A DNA stretch of 64,000 nucleotides from positions 62,001-126,000 of the forward strand of contig JBILKR010000001.1 in NCBI GenBank assembly GCA_044376575.1, given 5' to 3'. Both the position numbers and the translations under genes were made by a program. The notes below the pieces were generated by a model, which saw nothing but the letters and a program-made list of their open reading frames with translations, was not told the DNA's origin and did not search any database. Position 1 is the first letter of the stretch; each line of letters starts with the position of its first letter. This document shows positions 19,404 to 30,100 of this stretch, in pieces. This stretch comes from BA4 sp044376575 (GTDB taxonomy: Bacteria; Bacteroidota; Bacteroidia; CAIKAF01).

Positions 19404-20165
19404 TTATTCTTTTTCTATGGTTTGTATAAGCAATTTTGCCTTTTCAAGGTCTTCGGGAGTGTCTATGGCTACGGTTTCAAAAGGCGTTACTGCTACTTTA
19501 ATTTTATAATCACTTTCAAGCCATCTGAGTTGTTCAAGGTTTTCCACCACTTCCAGTTGCCCCTGTTGTAAGGATTCAAGATTTTCAATTACAGATGTTC
19601 GGAAAGCATAAATTCCGATATGCTTGTAACAAGCGGTTGTTGTTATGTGCGTATCAGGATCTCTGACAAACGGTATCGGGCTTCTGCTGAAATACATTGC
19701 ATGTTGGGTTGATGAAAAAACAACCTTAACAATGTTGGAGTCTGTAATCTCTTCTTCAATATCTATTTTTTTTACCAGCGTTGCTATTCCATCATCAGAA
19801 GAAATCAAAACATCAACAAGCTGATCGATTTGCCTGGGATTAATAAATGGCTCGTCTCCTTGAATGTTCAGTACTGCATCATAAGCCATCACATCATTTT
19901 TAAGTTGATGGTATGCTTTTATACATCTTTCTGTGCCTGTGTTGCAGGGCTCCTGAACAAGAACAGCGCGCCCCCCTCCAGAAACCACCTCTTTATATAT
20001 TCTTGTGTCGTCTGTAGCCACAACAACGTCCGTTAGCCTACCCGATTTAAGGCACTGATCATAAACCCGCCGGATCATACTTTTTCCCGCAATATCTGCC
20101 AAGGGCTTACCCGGAAAACGGGAAGAAAGATACCTTGAAGGAATTATGCCCAATACTCTTTTCAC
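19404..20165 (-). CDS. kdsB: 3-deoxy-manno-octulosonate cytidylyltransferase
   Basis: This 253-residue CMP-KDO synthetase activates KDO with CTP for lipopolysaccharide inner-core synthesis. Diagnostic segments are IIPSRYLSSRFPGKPLADI (nucleotide-binding N-terminus), VATDD, NIQGDEPFI (metal-binding Asp) and YKHIGIYAFR. The start codon is GTG at 20165, with the family-typical MKRVLGIIPSR reading. It heads the kdsB-TPR-thioesterase unit. A strong hairpin lies upstream (20242-20273), so it needs its own promoter between about 20166 and 20240. Confidence 0.95.
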   Translation of the reverse strand: MKRVLGIIPSRYLSSRFPGKPLADIAGKSMIRRVYDQCLKSGRLTDVVVATDDTRIYKEVVSGGGRAVLVQEPCNTGTERCIKAYHQLKNDVMAYDAVLNIQGDEPFINPRQIDQLVDVLISSDDGIATLVKKIDIEEEITDSNIVKVVFSSTQHAMYFSRSPIPFVRDPDTHITTTACYKHIGIYAFRTSVIENLESLQQGQLEVVENLEQLRWLESDYKIKVAVTPFETVAIDTPEDLEKAKLLIQTIEKE

Positions 20166-20241
20166 GGGTTATTGTTTATTTATAGGCAAAGATACATTAA
20201 GATTTGGCATAATGTGATAACATTGGGCTTGTGTATAAAAC

Positions 20242-20273
20242 AAAGAAGGGGTGCTGCTCAGCACCCCTTCTTT
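20242..20273 (-). terminator. Strong hairpin terminator after gdhA
   Basis: A 15-bp perfect stem (arms 20242-20256 and 20259-20273, with a GC core GGGGTGCTG) has a 2-nt loop and runs of T on both sides. It sits 18 nt beyond the glutamate dehydrogenase stop. Because T-runs flank both arms, it could work in either direction. It is the only convincing intrinsic terminator I found in the window. Confidence 0.85.
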
Positions 20274-20291
20274 TTAAATAATCAGGAATTA

Positions 20292-21722
20292 TTATGGGAA
20301 TACACCAAGTTTTTCGTAGGATACAACGATCTTATTGATTGCTGTAACAAACGCACCTGTGCGCATATCCTTAATTTTTCCGTTTTGATTCATTGTTTCG
20401 ATGATCTGCTCCAGCGAATCAATCATTGTATCTTCCAAACCGGAATATACAAGGTCTTTTTCTTCTGCACCATGATCAATCATTTGGCGTTGAACCTTTG
20501 TTAATTTCTTACCTGTGTTACTTTCAATAGCCTCAATTAGGTTATTGTTCATATTTTGCTGATAGCGTTTTTCCATACGTCCAAAACGCACGTGAGACAG
20601 GTTTTTTAACCACTCAAAATAAGAAACCGTTACTCCTCCTGCATTCAAATAAATATCAGGAATAATTACCGTTCCTTTTTTAAGCAATACTGCTTCTGCC
20701 TCAGGAGTTACCGGACCGTTCGCTGCTTCGGCAATAATTTTTGTTTTTATACGTGCTGCATTGGTTGCATTAATCTGGTTTTCTAGTGCGGCAGGAATTA
20801 AAATATCACACTGTTCTTCTAAAACAGCAACATTAGACTTCAGTGATTTTGTTCCTTTTAATCCGTTCAATGAACCATTCTTTTTGAAGTAAGCAATGGC
20901 CTCATCAGGATTTATTCCGCTCTTATTTACAACTGCGCTGTTCCACTCGCCTACTCCGATAATAATTGCACCCGCATCATGGAAAAATTTAGCAGCATGA
21001 TATCCAACATTTCCCAAGCCCTGTACAACTACCGTTTTACCTTCCAATCCTGTTGTTAAGCCCAGTTTTTTTGCTCTTGCTGCATCTGACAAATATTGGC
21101 GAATACCATAAAATACACCTAATCCTGTAGCCTCTCTTCTTCCGCGAATACCACCCTGTCCAACAGGCTTTCCGGTTACGCATCCCAATGAGTTAATTTC
21201 ATTCATGTTGAATGTAGCATAGGTATCTACAATCCACGACATTTCTCTTTCTCCTGTTCCATAATCCGGAGCGGGAACATCTATGCCTGGACCAATAAAA
21301 TTCTTTTTGATCAACTCTGAAGTATATCTTCTGGTGATTCTCTCCAGTTCATCTTCAGAATATTTTTTCGGATCAATTTTAACACCACCCTTCGCGCCTC
21401 CAAAAGGAACATCTACAATCGCACACTTGTAAGTCATTAAGGCAGCTAGCGCCATTACCTCGTCCTGATTTACATGCTCACTGTAGCGGATTCCTCCTTT
21501 GGTGGGGAGTTTGTGGTGACTGTGCTCGGCACGATAGGCTTCAATTACCTCATAACCACCCTTCACTTTTACAGGAAATTTCATCTTGTAAACGCTGTTG
21601 CAATGTTTAATCTGTTCCAACAAACCTGCAGGCGCATTCACATACTTCGACGCATTGTCGAAATACTTCACAACATCATCAAAAAAGTTGTTTTCTCGTT
21701 GAAGATTCAGCTTCTTAGCCAT
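20292..21722 (-). CDS. gdhA: Glutamate dehydrogenase (Glu/Leu/Phe/Val family)
   Basis: This is a 476-residue NAD(P)-dependent glutamate dehydrogenase, interconverting glutamate with 2-oxoglutarate and ammonia. The substrate domain carries KGGIRYSEHV, the catalytic PFGGAKGGVKIDP (about 119-131) and PAPDYGTGEREMSW. The nucleotide domain has VVVQGLGNVGYHAA (about 230-243). The long C-terminal tail fits the catabolic-type GDH of Bacteroidota. It follows the TonB receptor by 20 nt on the same strand and ends at a strong terminator hairpin. It could be co-transcribed with the receptor, but a high-abundance enzyme probably has its own promoter; none is obvious. Confidence 0.95.
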   Translation of the reverse strand: MAKKLNLQRENNFFDDVVKYFDNASKYVNAPAGLLEQIKHCNSVYKMKFPVKVKGGYEVIEAYRAEHSHHKLPTKGGIRYSEHVNQDEVMALAALMTYKCAIVDVPFGGAKGGVKIDPKKYSEDELERITRRYTSELIKKNFIGPGIDVPAPDYGTGEREMSWIVDTYATFNMNEINSLGCVTGKPVGQGGIRGRREATGLGVFYGIRQYLSDAARAKKLGLTTGLEGKTVVVQGLGNVGYHAAKFFHDAGAIIIGVGEWNSAVVNKSGINPDEAIAYFKKNGSLNGLKGTKSLKSNVAVLEEQCDILIPAALENQINATNAARIKTKIIAEAANGPVTPEAEAVLLKKGTVIIPDIYLNAGGVTVSYFEWLKNLSHVRFGRMEKRYQQNMNNNLIEAIESNTGKKLTKVQRQMIDHGAEEKDLVYSGLEDTMIDSLEQIIETMNQNGKIKDMRTGAFVTAINKIVVSYEKLGVFP

Positions 21723-21742
21723 ATTTATTGATTTAATTTTTC

Positions 21743-24220
21743 CTAAAATTGATATGTATATTGTAACATGAACAAACGCGGTGCTTCCACTTTTCCTGGA
21801 CGCAACACATAAATTCGGTTGGCAATATTATTAATAATAAATGAAAATTTAGATGATTTTGACACTTGACATGCAATTCTTGTATCCATAACATAATCTC
21901 CAAGATTATGTTCATCCCTGAACTTAACAACATCTGTAATTTGTCCAAGAGTTTCAAGTGCCCTGAATGCTTTATCAATATTCTGCATAAAGCTATTATA
22001 GCGCATGCTAAAGCCTATGCTAAACATTTTATAATTGAATTCAACATCTAATTTTGCTGTATGTTGAAAACGATACTTTAAAATATTATTGGTAGCATCA
22101 TCGCTGGTAGAAGCAAAACTATTATTAAGCGGTGCGCCATCATAAATAAATTTATAGTCGGGTGAAAGTGATTGCGGTAATGAATAATTATATCCTGCCA
22201 AAATATTCATACCAAAATCTTTGGTAAAATTGCCACCTCCCATAATTGAAAAATCAAGACCAATAACTCTTGCATCTCCTGTATTTAAAGAGATGAATGC
22301 CGGCGCGGTCCATCCTGGTGCAATGGTAAAATTAAACTCTATAAAATTTTTGTATTCCTGCCAAAACCCTGCCAGGTCAATATAGCCCATAAATTTCCCG
22401 ATTTTAAATCCTTGTTTTATGCCCAACTCGGCACTCCAACTGAATTCTGGTTTCAAAGAAGGATTCGCCCTGATTTGAACTCCTCCAACGGTTGTTGTGA
22501 TGAATCGTTCAGCAATTGTTGGAAAACGAAATCCCTGACCTATAGAAGCCCTGATGAATGTATATTCTGCAGCCTTGAAGTTGAGTCCTCCTCTGAAAAC
22601 AGGCTGTAATCCCTGATCTACAATACTTGTGTCATATTTAAATGATGTTGAACCATTATCTACGTTATACGTATCATATTTTCCTATTTTAAAATACTCA
22701 ATGCGCGCACCCAACGATACTGTTAATCTGTTGAAAAATTTGTTTTCAATTTGGGCGTATGCCGCCAAATTAAAATTATTGGTATAAATATTATCAGTAG
22801 TAACTGAGCTGCTATCGCCAAAATCAGGTATTGAGCCGGCAAACAATTCAGCATTTCCGATGGTGAAGGTGGTCATAACCCCTGAAGTAATCGCCATATT
22901 TTTTAATATTGCGTTTTCTTGGGCTTTGCTTCCTAAAAATCTTTTCTGATACTGAAATTCTGCAAACCACTGGTTACTTGTATTTCCCTGATTATTATCA
23001 TTATCATTATCTAAATAGTAATAGCGCATACGAAGGTTATAATTACTTCCCAGTTTTCCGACATAACTAACATAGGGATCTATATTAAAAGTTGTTTGTA
23101 TGGTTTTGGTGATGGCCCCGGCCTGTGTCCTGAAAATACCTTCCCCGCCATTTTGCCATAAAAATGCAGAAGCAGAATTTCCACGTAAAAAATTCCCATT
23201 TAATCCGATAGACAACCCTTCAATTTTCTGAAAACGATAGCGTGTATTGAAGTTTATTCTGGCGCGGTATTCGTTTTCTCCAAAATTTAATTTATTAGGA
23301 TAAATATCTATGCTATCTGAGGGGGTAATTGCTCCGGGACCGATGTATCCACGTTGTGTATATAGATTTCCACCCACAACAAGGTCAAAGTTTTTAATTT
23401 TTCTTGAATGTAAAAAGCTTAACCCTGAATTGAGTGGGGGAAAATCGCCGGCCCAGTTCACAGAGTCTTCCAAATTATAAATTCCCATAAAGGAGGTAAT
23501 TTTAGTTATCGGCTGATCTTTAGGATACGCCGTTCTTACATTGATTACCCCATTTAATGCTGCCGAACCATAAAGAACAGATGAAGCACCTTTAATTACT
23601 TCTATTTGTTCGATGTTTTCAATGGGTATAAAGCCCCAGCTTGGTCTTCCGGCATCGCCTGACAATAGCGGTATATCATCTACAAGAACCATGACACGGC
23701 TTCCGGCTCCAAAACTATACCCGCTTCCAGCCCTGATTTGTGGTTCATTATCTACAATGGTTACGCCCGGAACCTGCTGTAATGACTGGTCGGCACTGGT
23801 TGCATTTTTATTTTGAATAATATTGGGTTTTAATACTTCGAGCGAAACTGTAACCTCATCAAGTTTTTTTTCAAATTTTCCTTCTGATTTTACGAACACA
23901 TCAATTTCAATCGCTTTTATAGTTAATACCAAATCAAGTTTTTTCTTCTCGCCTGGTGCTAGGGTTACCTTTTCTGTTACTTTACCATAATCAACAGATG
24001 AAAAAACAATGTCATAATTTCCAGGATCTAAAGACAATTGAAACATTCCATTCATGTCGGTAGCAGTTCCTGTTGAAGTTCCACTTACTGTTACATTCAA
24101 AAAAGGAATGGGTTCTTTAGTGGTTTGGTCCGTTACCTTACCGGAAAGGGTAGCCTTTTGGGCTAGTGCAAAACTAAAATGGCAAACAATTAATAATAAA
24201 AAAGTAAAATGTTTAATCAT
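21743..24220 (-). CDS. TonB-dependent outer membrane receptor
   Basis: This is an 825-residue TonB-dependent transporter. A signal peptide (1-20, ending FALA-QKA) is followed by a carboxypeptidase-regulatory-like domain (about 21-110, GKVTDQTTKEPIPFLNV), a plug domain (about 125-235, VPGVTIVDNEPQIRAGSGY, IEVIKGASSVLYGSAALNGVI) and a 22-strand type barrel that ends in the aromatic-terminated strand LFMLQYTYQF. It imports a substrate across the outer membrane with energy from TonB. No SusD partner gene is adjacent, so a SusCD glycan system is unlikely; a metal, cofactor or siderophore is possible. The intergenic region to dprA (24221-24331) is divergent. Confidence 0.92.
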   Translation of the reverse strand: MIKHFTFLLLIVCHFSFALAQKATLSGKVTDQTTKEPIPFLNVTVSGTSTGTATDMNGMFQLSLDPGNYDIVFSSVDYGKVTEKVTLAPGEKKKLDLVLTIKAIEIDVFVKSEGKFEKKLDEVTVSLEVLKPNIIQNKNATSADQSLQQVPGVTIVDNEPQIRAGSGYSFGAGSRVMVLVDDIPLLSGDAGRPSWGFIPIENIEQIEVIKGASSVLYGSAALNGVINVRTAYPKDQPITKITSFMGIYNLEDSVNWAGDFPPLNSGLSFLHSRKIKNFDLVVGGNLYTQRGYIGPGAITPSDSIDIYPNKLNFGENEYRARINFNTRYRFQKIEGLSIGLNGNFLRGNSASAFLWQNGGEGIFRTQAGAITKTIQTTFNIDPYVSYVGKLGSNYNLRMRYYYLDNDNDNNQGNTSNQWFAEFQYQKRFLGSKAQENAILKNMAITSGVMTTFTIGNAELFAGSIPDFGDSSSVTTDNIYTNNFNLAAYAQIENKFFNRLTVSLGARIEYFKIGKYDTYNVDNGSTSFKYDTSIVDQGLQPVFRGGLNFKAAEYTFIRASIGQGFRFPTIAERFITTTVGGVQIRANPSLKPEFSWSAELGIKQGFKIGKFMGYIDLAGFWQEYKNFIEFNFTIAPGWTAPAFISLNTGDARVIGLDFSIMGGGNFTKDFGMNILAGYNYSLPQSLSPDYKFIYDGAPLNNSFASTSDDATNNILKYRFQHTAKLDVEFNYKMFSIGFSMRYNSFMQNIDKAFRALETLGQITDVVKFRDEHNLGDYVMDTRIACQVSKSSKFSFIINNIANRIYVLRPGKVEAPRLFMLQYTYQF

Positions 24221-24331
24221 ATTTTCAATTTGTAGGTTATTTTCAATTCTATATGACGGTTTTAAAAGTCTTAAAATTAAATCAAACCTAATGATTTTCT
24301 AAAAAGTAAAAAAATATTGTTATTTTTAAAT

Positions 24332-25429
24332 GTGAGCCAACCTGAATTATATTATTTATTGAACTTGTATTACGTTCCTGGTATAGGAAAAATTACCGCA
24401 AAAAAATTAATAGAAGAATGTGGTAGTGCATCAGCTATTTTTTCAGAAAAGAAAAATAATTTATTAAAAATAAAGGGGATATCAAATACACTTGCTGAAA
24501 AACTAAAACAGCCTGTAAATATTGATATTGAAAAGGAAATTGAAATTCTTAGTAAAGAAAAAATTTCTTATTGTTCTGTTGTTGATTCAAACTATCCAAA
24601 AGGATTAAAACAGTGCCCGGATGCTCCGTTAATATTATTTTATAAAGGTAACTTGCCTGATACTCATAAACACTTGGTAAGTATTGTAGGTACAAGATCT
24701 GCAACCAACTACGGTAGAGAAAATTGTGAAAAATTTATTGAAGCTTTAAAATCATATTCAGTATCAATTATCAGTGGACTTGCATACGGAATTGATATTA
24801 CCGCTCACCAGTCGGCCATTAAAAATAATTTACATACTGTTGCTGTGCTTGGGCATGGTTTAAAGTATATATATCCGGCCCAGCATAAAAAAGTTATTCC
24901 TGAAATCTTAGAAAACGGGTGTCTGTTAACAGAATATCCGTTTGAAATTAAACCAGATAAAGAAAATTTTCCTGAAAGAAATAGAATTATTTCAGGCTTA
25001 TCAGAAGCAACCATTATAATTGAAGCATCTAATAAAGGTGGTGCTTTAATTACTGCTAGAATTTCAAATGGTTATCATAGAGATGTTTTTGCATTTCCAG
25101 GAAAAACCTCTGATCCTTATTCCAAGGGTTGTAATTTGCTGATTAAAAACAATGAAGCCGCATTAATAGAAGCTGCTGAAGATTTTATACAAATGATGGG
25201 CTGGAATATTGAAATTAATAAGAAAAATATACAGCGTGTTTTATTTTCTGAATTGGATGATCAAGAACAAAAAATTTATAATATTCTTGAAGAAAAAAGC
25301 GAAATTACGATTGATGAAATTAGTTTAAATACAATGCTTACAGCAAGCGAAACATCAGTTAAGCTTTTTTCTCTTGAAATGAAAGGTTTGATAAAAACAT
25401 TACCTGGAAAAAAATTTAGGATTATTTAA
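24332..25429 (+). CDS. dprA: DNA-processing protein DprA (Smf)
   Basis: This 365-residue protein binds incoming single-stranded DNA and loads RecA in natural transformation. An N-terminal helix-hairpin-helix-like segment (VPGIGKITAKKLI) is followed by the Rossmann core with IVGTRSATNYGRE, SGLAYGIDITAH, LGHGLKYIYP and FPERNRIISGLSEATIIIEA. A short winged-helix tail follows. The start is probably the GTG at 24332, which gives the family-like VSQPELYYLL; a TTG at 24317 is also in frame and no ATG fits. Codon use is much more AT-rich than in genes to the left. It is convergent with terC and shares TTAA in the stops. Confidence 0.92.
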   Translation: MSQPELYYLLNLYYVPGIGKITAKKLIEECGSASAIFSEKKNNLLKIKGISNTLAEKLKQPVNIDIEKEIEILSKEKISYCSVVDSNYPKGLKQCPDAPLILFYKGNLPDTHKHLVSIVGTRSATNYGRENCEKFIEALKSYSVSIISGLAYGIDITAHQSAIKNNLHTVAVLGHGLKYIYPAQHKKVIPEILENGCLLTEYPFEIKPDKENFPERNRIISGLSEATIIIEASNKGGALITARISNGYHRDVFAFPGKTSDPYSKGCNLLIKNNEAALIEAAEDFIQMMGWNIEINKKNIQRVLFSELDDQEQKIYNILEEKSEITIDEISLNTMLTASETSVKLFSLEMKGLIKTLPGKKFRII

Positions 25430-26172
25430 TTTGCTTTTTTTTTTCTTAGACGCATATTAATCAACTCAACAATAAGTGAAAAGAAAATTGCAAAATATAT
25501 ATATCCTTTAGGTATTTCATATTCCAAAGATTCTAAGATCAACATAAACCCAATTAAAATCAAAAACGACAATGCTAATATTTGCATAGATGGGTGTTTA
25601 TTTATGAAACTGCTAATTTTTCCGGCAAATAGCATCATCACTAATATTGAAATAATAACAGCAACAATCATAATAATAACTTCTTCTACTAATCCTACCG
25701 CTGTTAGAATTGAATCAAAAGAAAATATAAGATCAAGTAAAATAATCTGAAAGAAAATAAAAGCGATGCTTGTAACTTTTTTCTTAACTTCATTTACATC
25801 AGGTTCAACCTCCATTTTATGAAAAATTTCTGTTGTACTTTTTATTAATAAAAATAAACCTCCAAACAACAGAATTAAATTACGACCGGTGATATCATAA
25901 TGCGGAAAAGTAATACCAATAATATCAAATGAGTTAATGGTATAAAGTGGCTCTGTAAACTTTACCAAAAAAGATATTCCCAATAATAAAAGAATCCTGA
26001 AAAGCATGGCCATTAATAAACCTAGAGATCTTATTCTTTGCTGTTTATCTTCGGGAAGTTTGTTTGTTATAATGGAGATAAAAATAATATTATCTACACC
26101 CAAAACTATCTCTAAGAATGTAAGTGTTAATAAAGCTATCCACGTTTCGGTTTGTAAAAATAAATCAATCAT
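25426..26172 (-). CDS. TerC-family integral membrane protein
   Basis: This is a 248-residue membrane protein with about seven hydrophobic helices and the TerC signature acidic motifs, EIVLGVDNIIFI near the N-terminus (about 21-32) and DLIFSFDSILTAVG (about 145-158). Family members are linked to tellurite resistance, Mn2+ export or metalation of exoenzymes. This member's role is not shown by sequence. The ATG at 26172 has a perfect TAnnTTTG box 5 nt upstream. It is the left-hand gene of the long AT-rich intergenic region. Confidence 0.9.
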   Translation of the reverse strand: MIDLFLQTETWIALLTLTFLEIVLGVDNIIFISIITNKLPEDKQQRIRSLGLLMAMLFRILLLLGISFLVKFTEPLYTINSFDIIGITFPHYDITGRNLILLFGGLFLLIKSTTEIFHKMEVEPDVNEVKKKVTSIAFIFFQIILLDLIFSFDSILTAVGLVEEVIIMIVAVIISILVMMLFAGKISSFINKHPSMQILALSFLILIGFMLILESLEYEIPKGYIYFAIFFSLIVELINMRLRKKKAN

Positions 26173-26177
26173 GAAAA

Positions 26178-26185
26178 CAAATATA
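26178..26185 (-). promoter_or_regulatory. Promoter -7 box of terC
   Basis: TATATTTG on the minus strand matches TAnnTTTG, 5 nt before the ATG at 26172. A TTTG lies 16 nt further upstream, somewhat close for the -33 element but in the right region. Confidence 0.5.
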
Positions 26186-26255
26186 TGTCAAAACGGATAA
26201 ACAAAAACTAATCTTAAAATATTTAGGAAAAAAGACTTTTAAACACTTATATATA

Positions 26256-26279
26256 TAAAGATTATTATAAAGATTATTA
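26256..26279 (+). repeat. Tandem 12-bp repeat, two copies
   Basis: TAAAGATTATTA occurs twice head to tail without mismatch (26256-26267 and 26268-26279). In such an AT-rich stretch it may be simple slippage rather than a binding-site array. Confidence 0.6.
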
Positions 26280-26651
26280 AAGTATAATCTATATTATTTA
26301 TTAGGGCTGTTAATATGTTGATTTTTTATTTTAATAATTAACTCCATTTTCAATTATTAATAATTATAAACAAATAAATTATAGTTTTAATTCTGTATTA
26401 AATTGATATATAAATATTTATTCAGTTATTAACTTTTATTGTTTTTATATACATCTTTAAAAATAATTAGTTGAAATACGATTATTTTATGTGTTTATCT
26501 TGTTAATAAATCTGCTTTAAAATCAGCCTTTAGAAAACTAAAATTGTAATAAGTAATTTCGTTATTAAATTTGTTTGATTTAACAATTTTAGTTTTTGTT
26601 TTTTTGACACAATAATTGACATAATATTCACATTTAAAATGTTTATAATTC

Positions 26652-27098
26652 ATGAATGATAAATTAAGAATCATTGGTATTGCTTCTGATCATGCCGGGT
26701 TTGAACTCAAACAAACTATAAAAAAATACCTGGATGAAAAGGATTATCAGGTAGTTGATTTTGGAACTAATTCTTTAGAAAGTATGGATTATCCTGATGT
26801 GATTCATCCTTTATGTAAATCTATTGAGAATAAAAAAATTGATATAGGAATTATAATGTGTGGTTCAGGAAATGGAGTTAATATTACTGCTAATAAGTAT
26901 CCTTATATAAGATCAGCATTATGTTGGTTGCCTGAAATATCAGCTTTATCAAAACAGCATAATAATGCAAATATCATTGCTTTACCTGCGAGATTTCTTT
27001 CAAATGAGTTAGCAATAAACATTGTTGATTCTTATCTATCATCTGACTTCGAGGGAGGAAGACATCAGCGCAGAGTTGAAAAAATTACTGATATGTGA
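26652..27098 (+). CDS. rpiB: Ribose-5-phosphate isomerase B
   Basis: This 148-residue enzyme of the RpiB/LacA family interconverts ribose 5-phosphate and ribulose 5-phosphate in the pentose phosphate pathway. The N-terminal ASDHAGFELKQ carries the Asp-His substrate-binding pair (about 12-13). MCGSGNGVNITANK (about 71-84) contains the catalytic Cys72 and anion-hole loop, and EGGRHQRRVEKI closes the C-terminus with the phosphate-binding arginines. It is AT-rich in codon use. It is followed 54 nt later by the DUF4175 gene on the same strand. Confidence 0.93.
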   Translation: MNDKLRIIGIASDHAGFELKQTIKKYLDEKDYQVVDFGTNSLESMDYPDVIHPLCKSIENKKIDIGIIMCGSGNGVNITANKYPYIRSALCWLPEISALSKQHNNANIIALPARFLSNELAINIVDSYLSSDFEGGRHQRRVEKITDM

Positions 27099-27152
27099 AT
27101 TCTTTGCTTTTGTAACAATTCTTCATTATTATTCGTTTAGTAATGGCTTTAA

Positions 27153-30100
27153 ATGAAAATTCAAGAAGAAATAGTACTAATTAAAAAGTTAGATGAATTT
27201 ATTCGTAAATATTACACGAATGAAATCATTAAAGGACTATTTTATTTTTTTGCGCTTTTTTTTACATTTTATTTAACTATTTCAATATTAGAGTACTTCA
27301 GCTATTTTGGTATATTCATAAGATCAGTACTATTTTATTCTTTTATTTTAGTTAACATATTTATACTAAGTAGATACATTATTTTACCCATTTTAAGATT
27401 TTTCAATTTAGGAAAACAAATCAGCTATGATCAGGCTGCAATGATTATAGGAACACATTTTCAGCATGTAAAGGATAAATTACTCAATACATTACAATTA
27501 AGTAAACAGTTTCACATTAATCAAAATAATGATTTGCTATTGGCCAGTATTCAACAAAAAACACTTGAATTACAACCAATACCATTTCAACAGGTAATAA
27601 ATTTAAAAGAAAATAAAAAATACCTTAAGTATGTTTTACCGCCGCTTATTGTTTTTATTCTGCTTTTAATTTTAGTTCCACAAGTAATAACACAAAGTAC
27701 TAAACGTATTGTTTATCATGGAACCTCATTTACACCCCCCGCCCCATTTCAGTTTAATATATTAAATAAGCAATTACTGGTAACAGAAGGAGATGATTTT
27801 GAATTACAGGTTAAGCTTGTAGGAAAAACAATTCCTGATAATATATATATATCAATAGGTTCATCAGAATATAAACTTCAAAAAAAAGATAATTTTTTAT
27901 TTTCTTATGTATTTAAAAATCCAAGAAAAAATATATCATTTCAACTATCTGGTAATCAATTTAGCTCATCTGAATATGAACTAAAAGTAGTTCCAAAACC
28001 ACAAATAATATCAATGAATTTGGAATTAATCTATCCTTCTTACCTTAAAATGAAAAATGAATTCATATTAAATAAGGGCGATTTTATTGTACCCGAAGGA
28101 ACTATAGTTAAATGGAAGATTCAAACTAAAAATGTAAATAATATTTTATTTAATCAAAAAGACTCTACCGAACTATTTTCTATCAATAATAATCAATTTA
28201 CTTTCAAGAAGAATGTATTAAAAAACTTTCATTATTCCGTTCTCACTTCCAATCAATACATTCAGTCAACAGATACGCTATCATATACTATTCAGGTTGT
28301 TCCAGATCAGTATCCTGTTATAAGTGTTCAATCTAAACAAGATTCGTTAATACCACAATTACTTTATTTTTCAGGAGATATACAGGATGATTATGGATTA
28401 AAAAAGCTGGAATTCAGATATAAAAGAAATAAAGATAAATACACAAGTATTACTGTACCCATATATTCAAGTCTAATTAATCAAACATTTTATTATCAGT
28501 TTGATACCAGACAAATTCAGATTAATCCTGGAGACAATATGGAATATTACTTTGTTGTTTGGGATAATGATGGTGTTAATGGAAGTAAGTATACTCAGTC
28601 ACAACTTTTCTCTGTTCAGTTACCATCTAAAGTAGAAATTGAAGATAAAATATCTGAAAACAATGAAATGATTAAAGATGATCTCTCCAAGAGTCAGGAA
28701 AACCTTAATGAATTCGATAAAGCAATAGACCAACTGAATAAGCAAATTGCCCAGAAAAAAGATATCAATTGGTCTGATAAAAATAAGTTGCAAAAGCTCC
28801 TTGATAAACAGAAGGAGATGATGGAAAATATTGAAAAATCTATTGAATTAAATAAGAACAACAACCTACAAAAACAAGATTTAACCAGTGAAGAACAACG
28901 AATTCTTGATAAACAAAAGAAGTTGGAGGAAATGTTTAATCAGTTAAAAGATAAAGACCTAATGAAGTTGATGGAAGAGCTGGAAAAAGAAATGGATAAA
29001 TTAGACAAGAATAAACTCCAGGAGTTGATGAATAAATATAAAATGGAGAACAAGGACCTTGAAAAAGAACTTGACAGAACACTTGAACTTTTTAAGCAAT
29101 TAGAACTTGAACAACAATTAAATAAAGCGATAGATGATTTAAAGGACTTGATCAACAAACAGGAAGAATTATCGCGTAAGAATAATGATAAAAATGCTGA
29201 TAGTGATGAATTAAAACAGCAACAAAATCAATTACAGAATGAGTTTAAACAACTACAGGATGATCTAAAAAAACTGGAAGAATTAAACAATCAGTTGGAA
29301 AACAAAAATGATTTACCCGAAACTAATGAATTGGAACAACAAGTCAATGATCAAATGCAAAACGCACAGGATCAATTAAAGAATAATGATAAAGGAAAAG
29401 CAAACAAATCTCAACAATCTGCCAAACAAAAAATGCAGCAGATGCAGCAACAACTTTCAGATGCACAGCAATCAAACCAGAATCAACAGGCGGAAGAAAA
29501 TATTGACGATCTCAGACAGATTTTGGATAATTTACTAACGCTCTCTTTTGATCAAGAAACAGCAATGCAGTTAACAAAAACTATAAATACAAACAACCCA
29601 CAGCTTAAAGATCTTTTTAAAGAACAAAAAAAATTGATTGATGATTCAAAAATTATTGAAGATAGTTTGTTGGCATTAAGCAAGAGAATGATTGAATTAT
29701 CAACCTTTGTAAACAAAGAAATATCTGATGTAAAGACAAATATGTCTCAGGCATTAAAATTGCTCACAGACAGACAACAATATGCTTCAGCACAGAAACA
29801 GCAATACGCACTAACAGCAATTAATAATTTGGCATTAATGCTTAGTGAAGCATTAGAGCAATTACAACAGCAACAGCAGCAGGCGAGTGGGACGTGTTCA
29901 AAACCCGGCCAGAAGAAGCCGAATATGTCCGGTATGATGAAAAAACAAGCCGGGTTGCAGCAAAAAATGGATCAACTAAAACAAAAAATGGATAAATCCG
30001 GTCAGCCCAAACCAGGGGAACAGGGAGAGATTTCAAAAGAATTGGTAAAAATGGCTGCCGAGCAAGAGTCCATTAGAAAAGAATTACAGCAAATGTCTGA

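Larger units (their letters stand above)
26173..26651. other. 479-bp very AT-rich divergent intergenic region
   Basis: This is the only gene-free stretch over 300 bp. By count, bases 26281-26580 hold 47 G/C of 300 (about 16%). It contains a perfect 12-bp tandem duplication (26256-26279), a 9-bp all-A/T inverted repeat (26331-26339 with 26352-26360) and the terC promoter at its left end. No open frame, tRNA or convincing DnaA box (TTATCCACA) was found; the nearest is ATATTCACA close to the right end. The role beyond promoters for terC and rpiB is unknown. Confidence 0.6.

Noticed and set aside
26173..26651. Chromosomal origin (oriC) call for the AT-rich spacer
   Set aside because: No cluster of TTATCCACA-type DnaA boxes and no dnaA or dnaN nearby. 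Only AT-richness and parS proximity support it, so it is kept as a speculative finding only.
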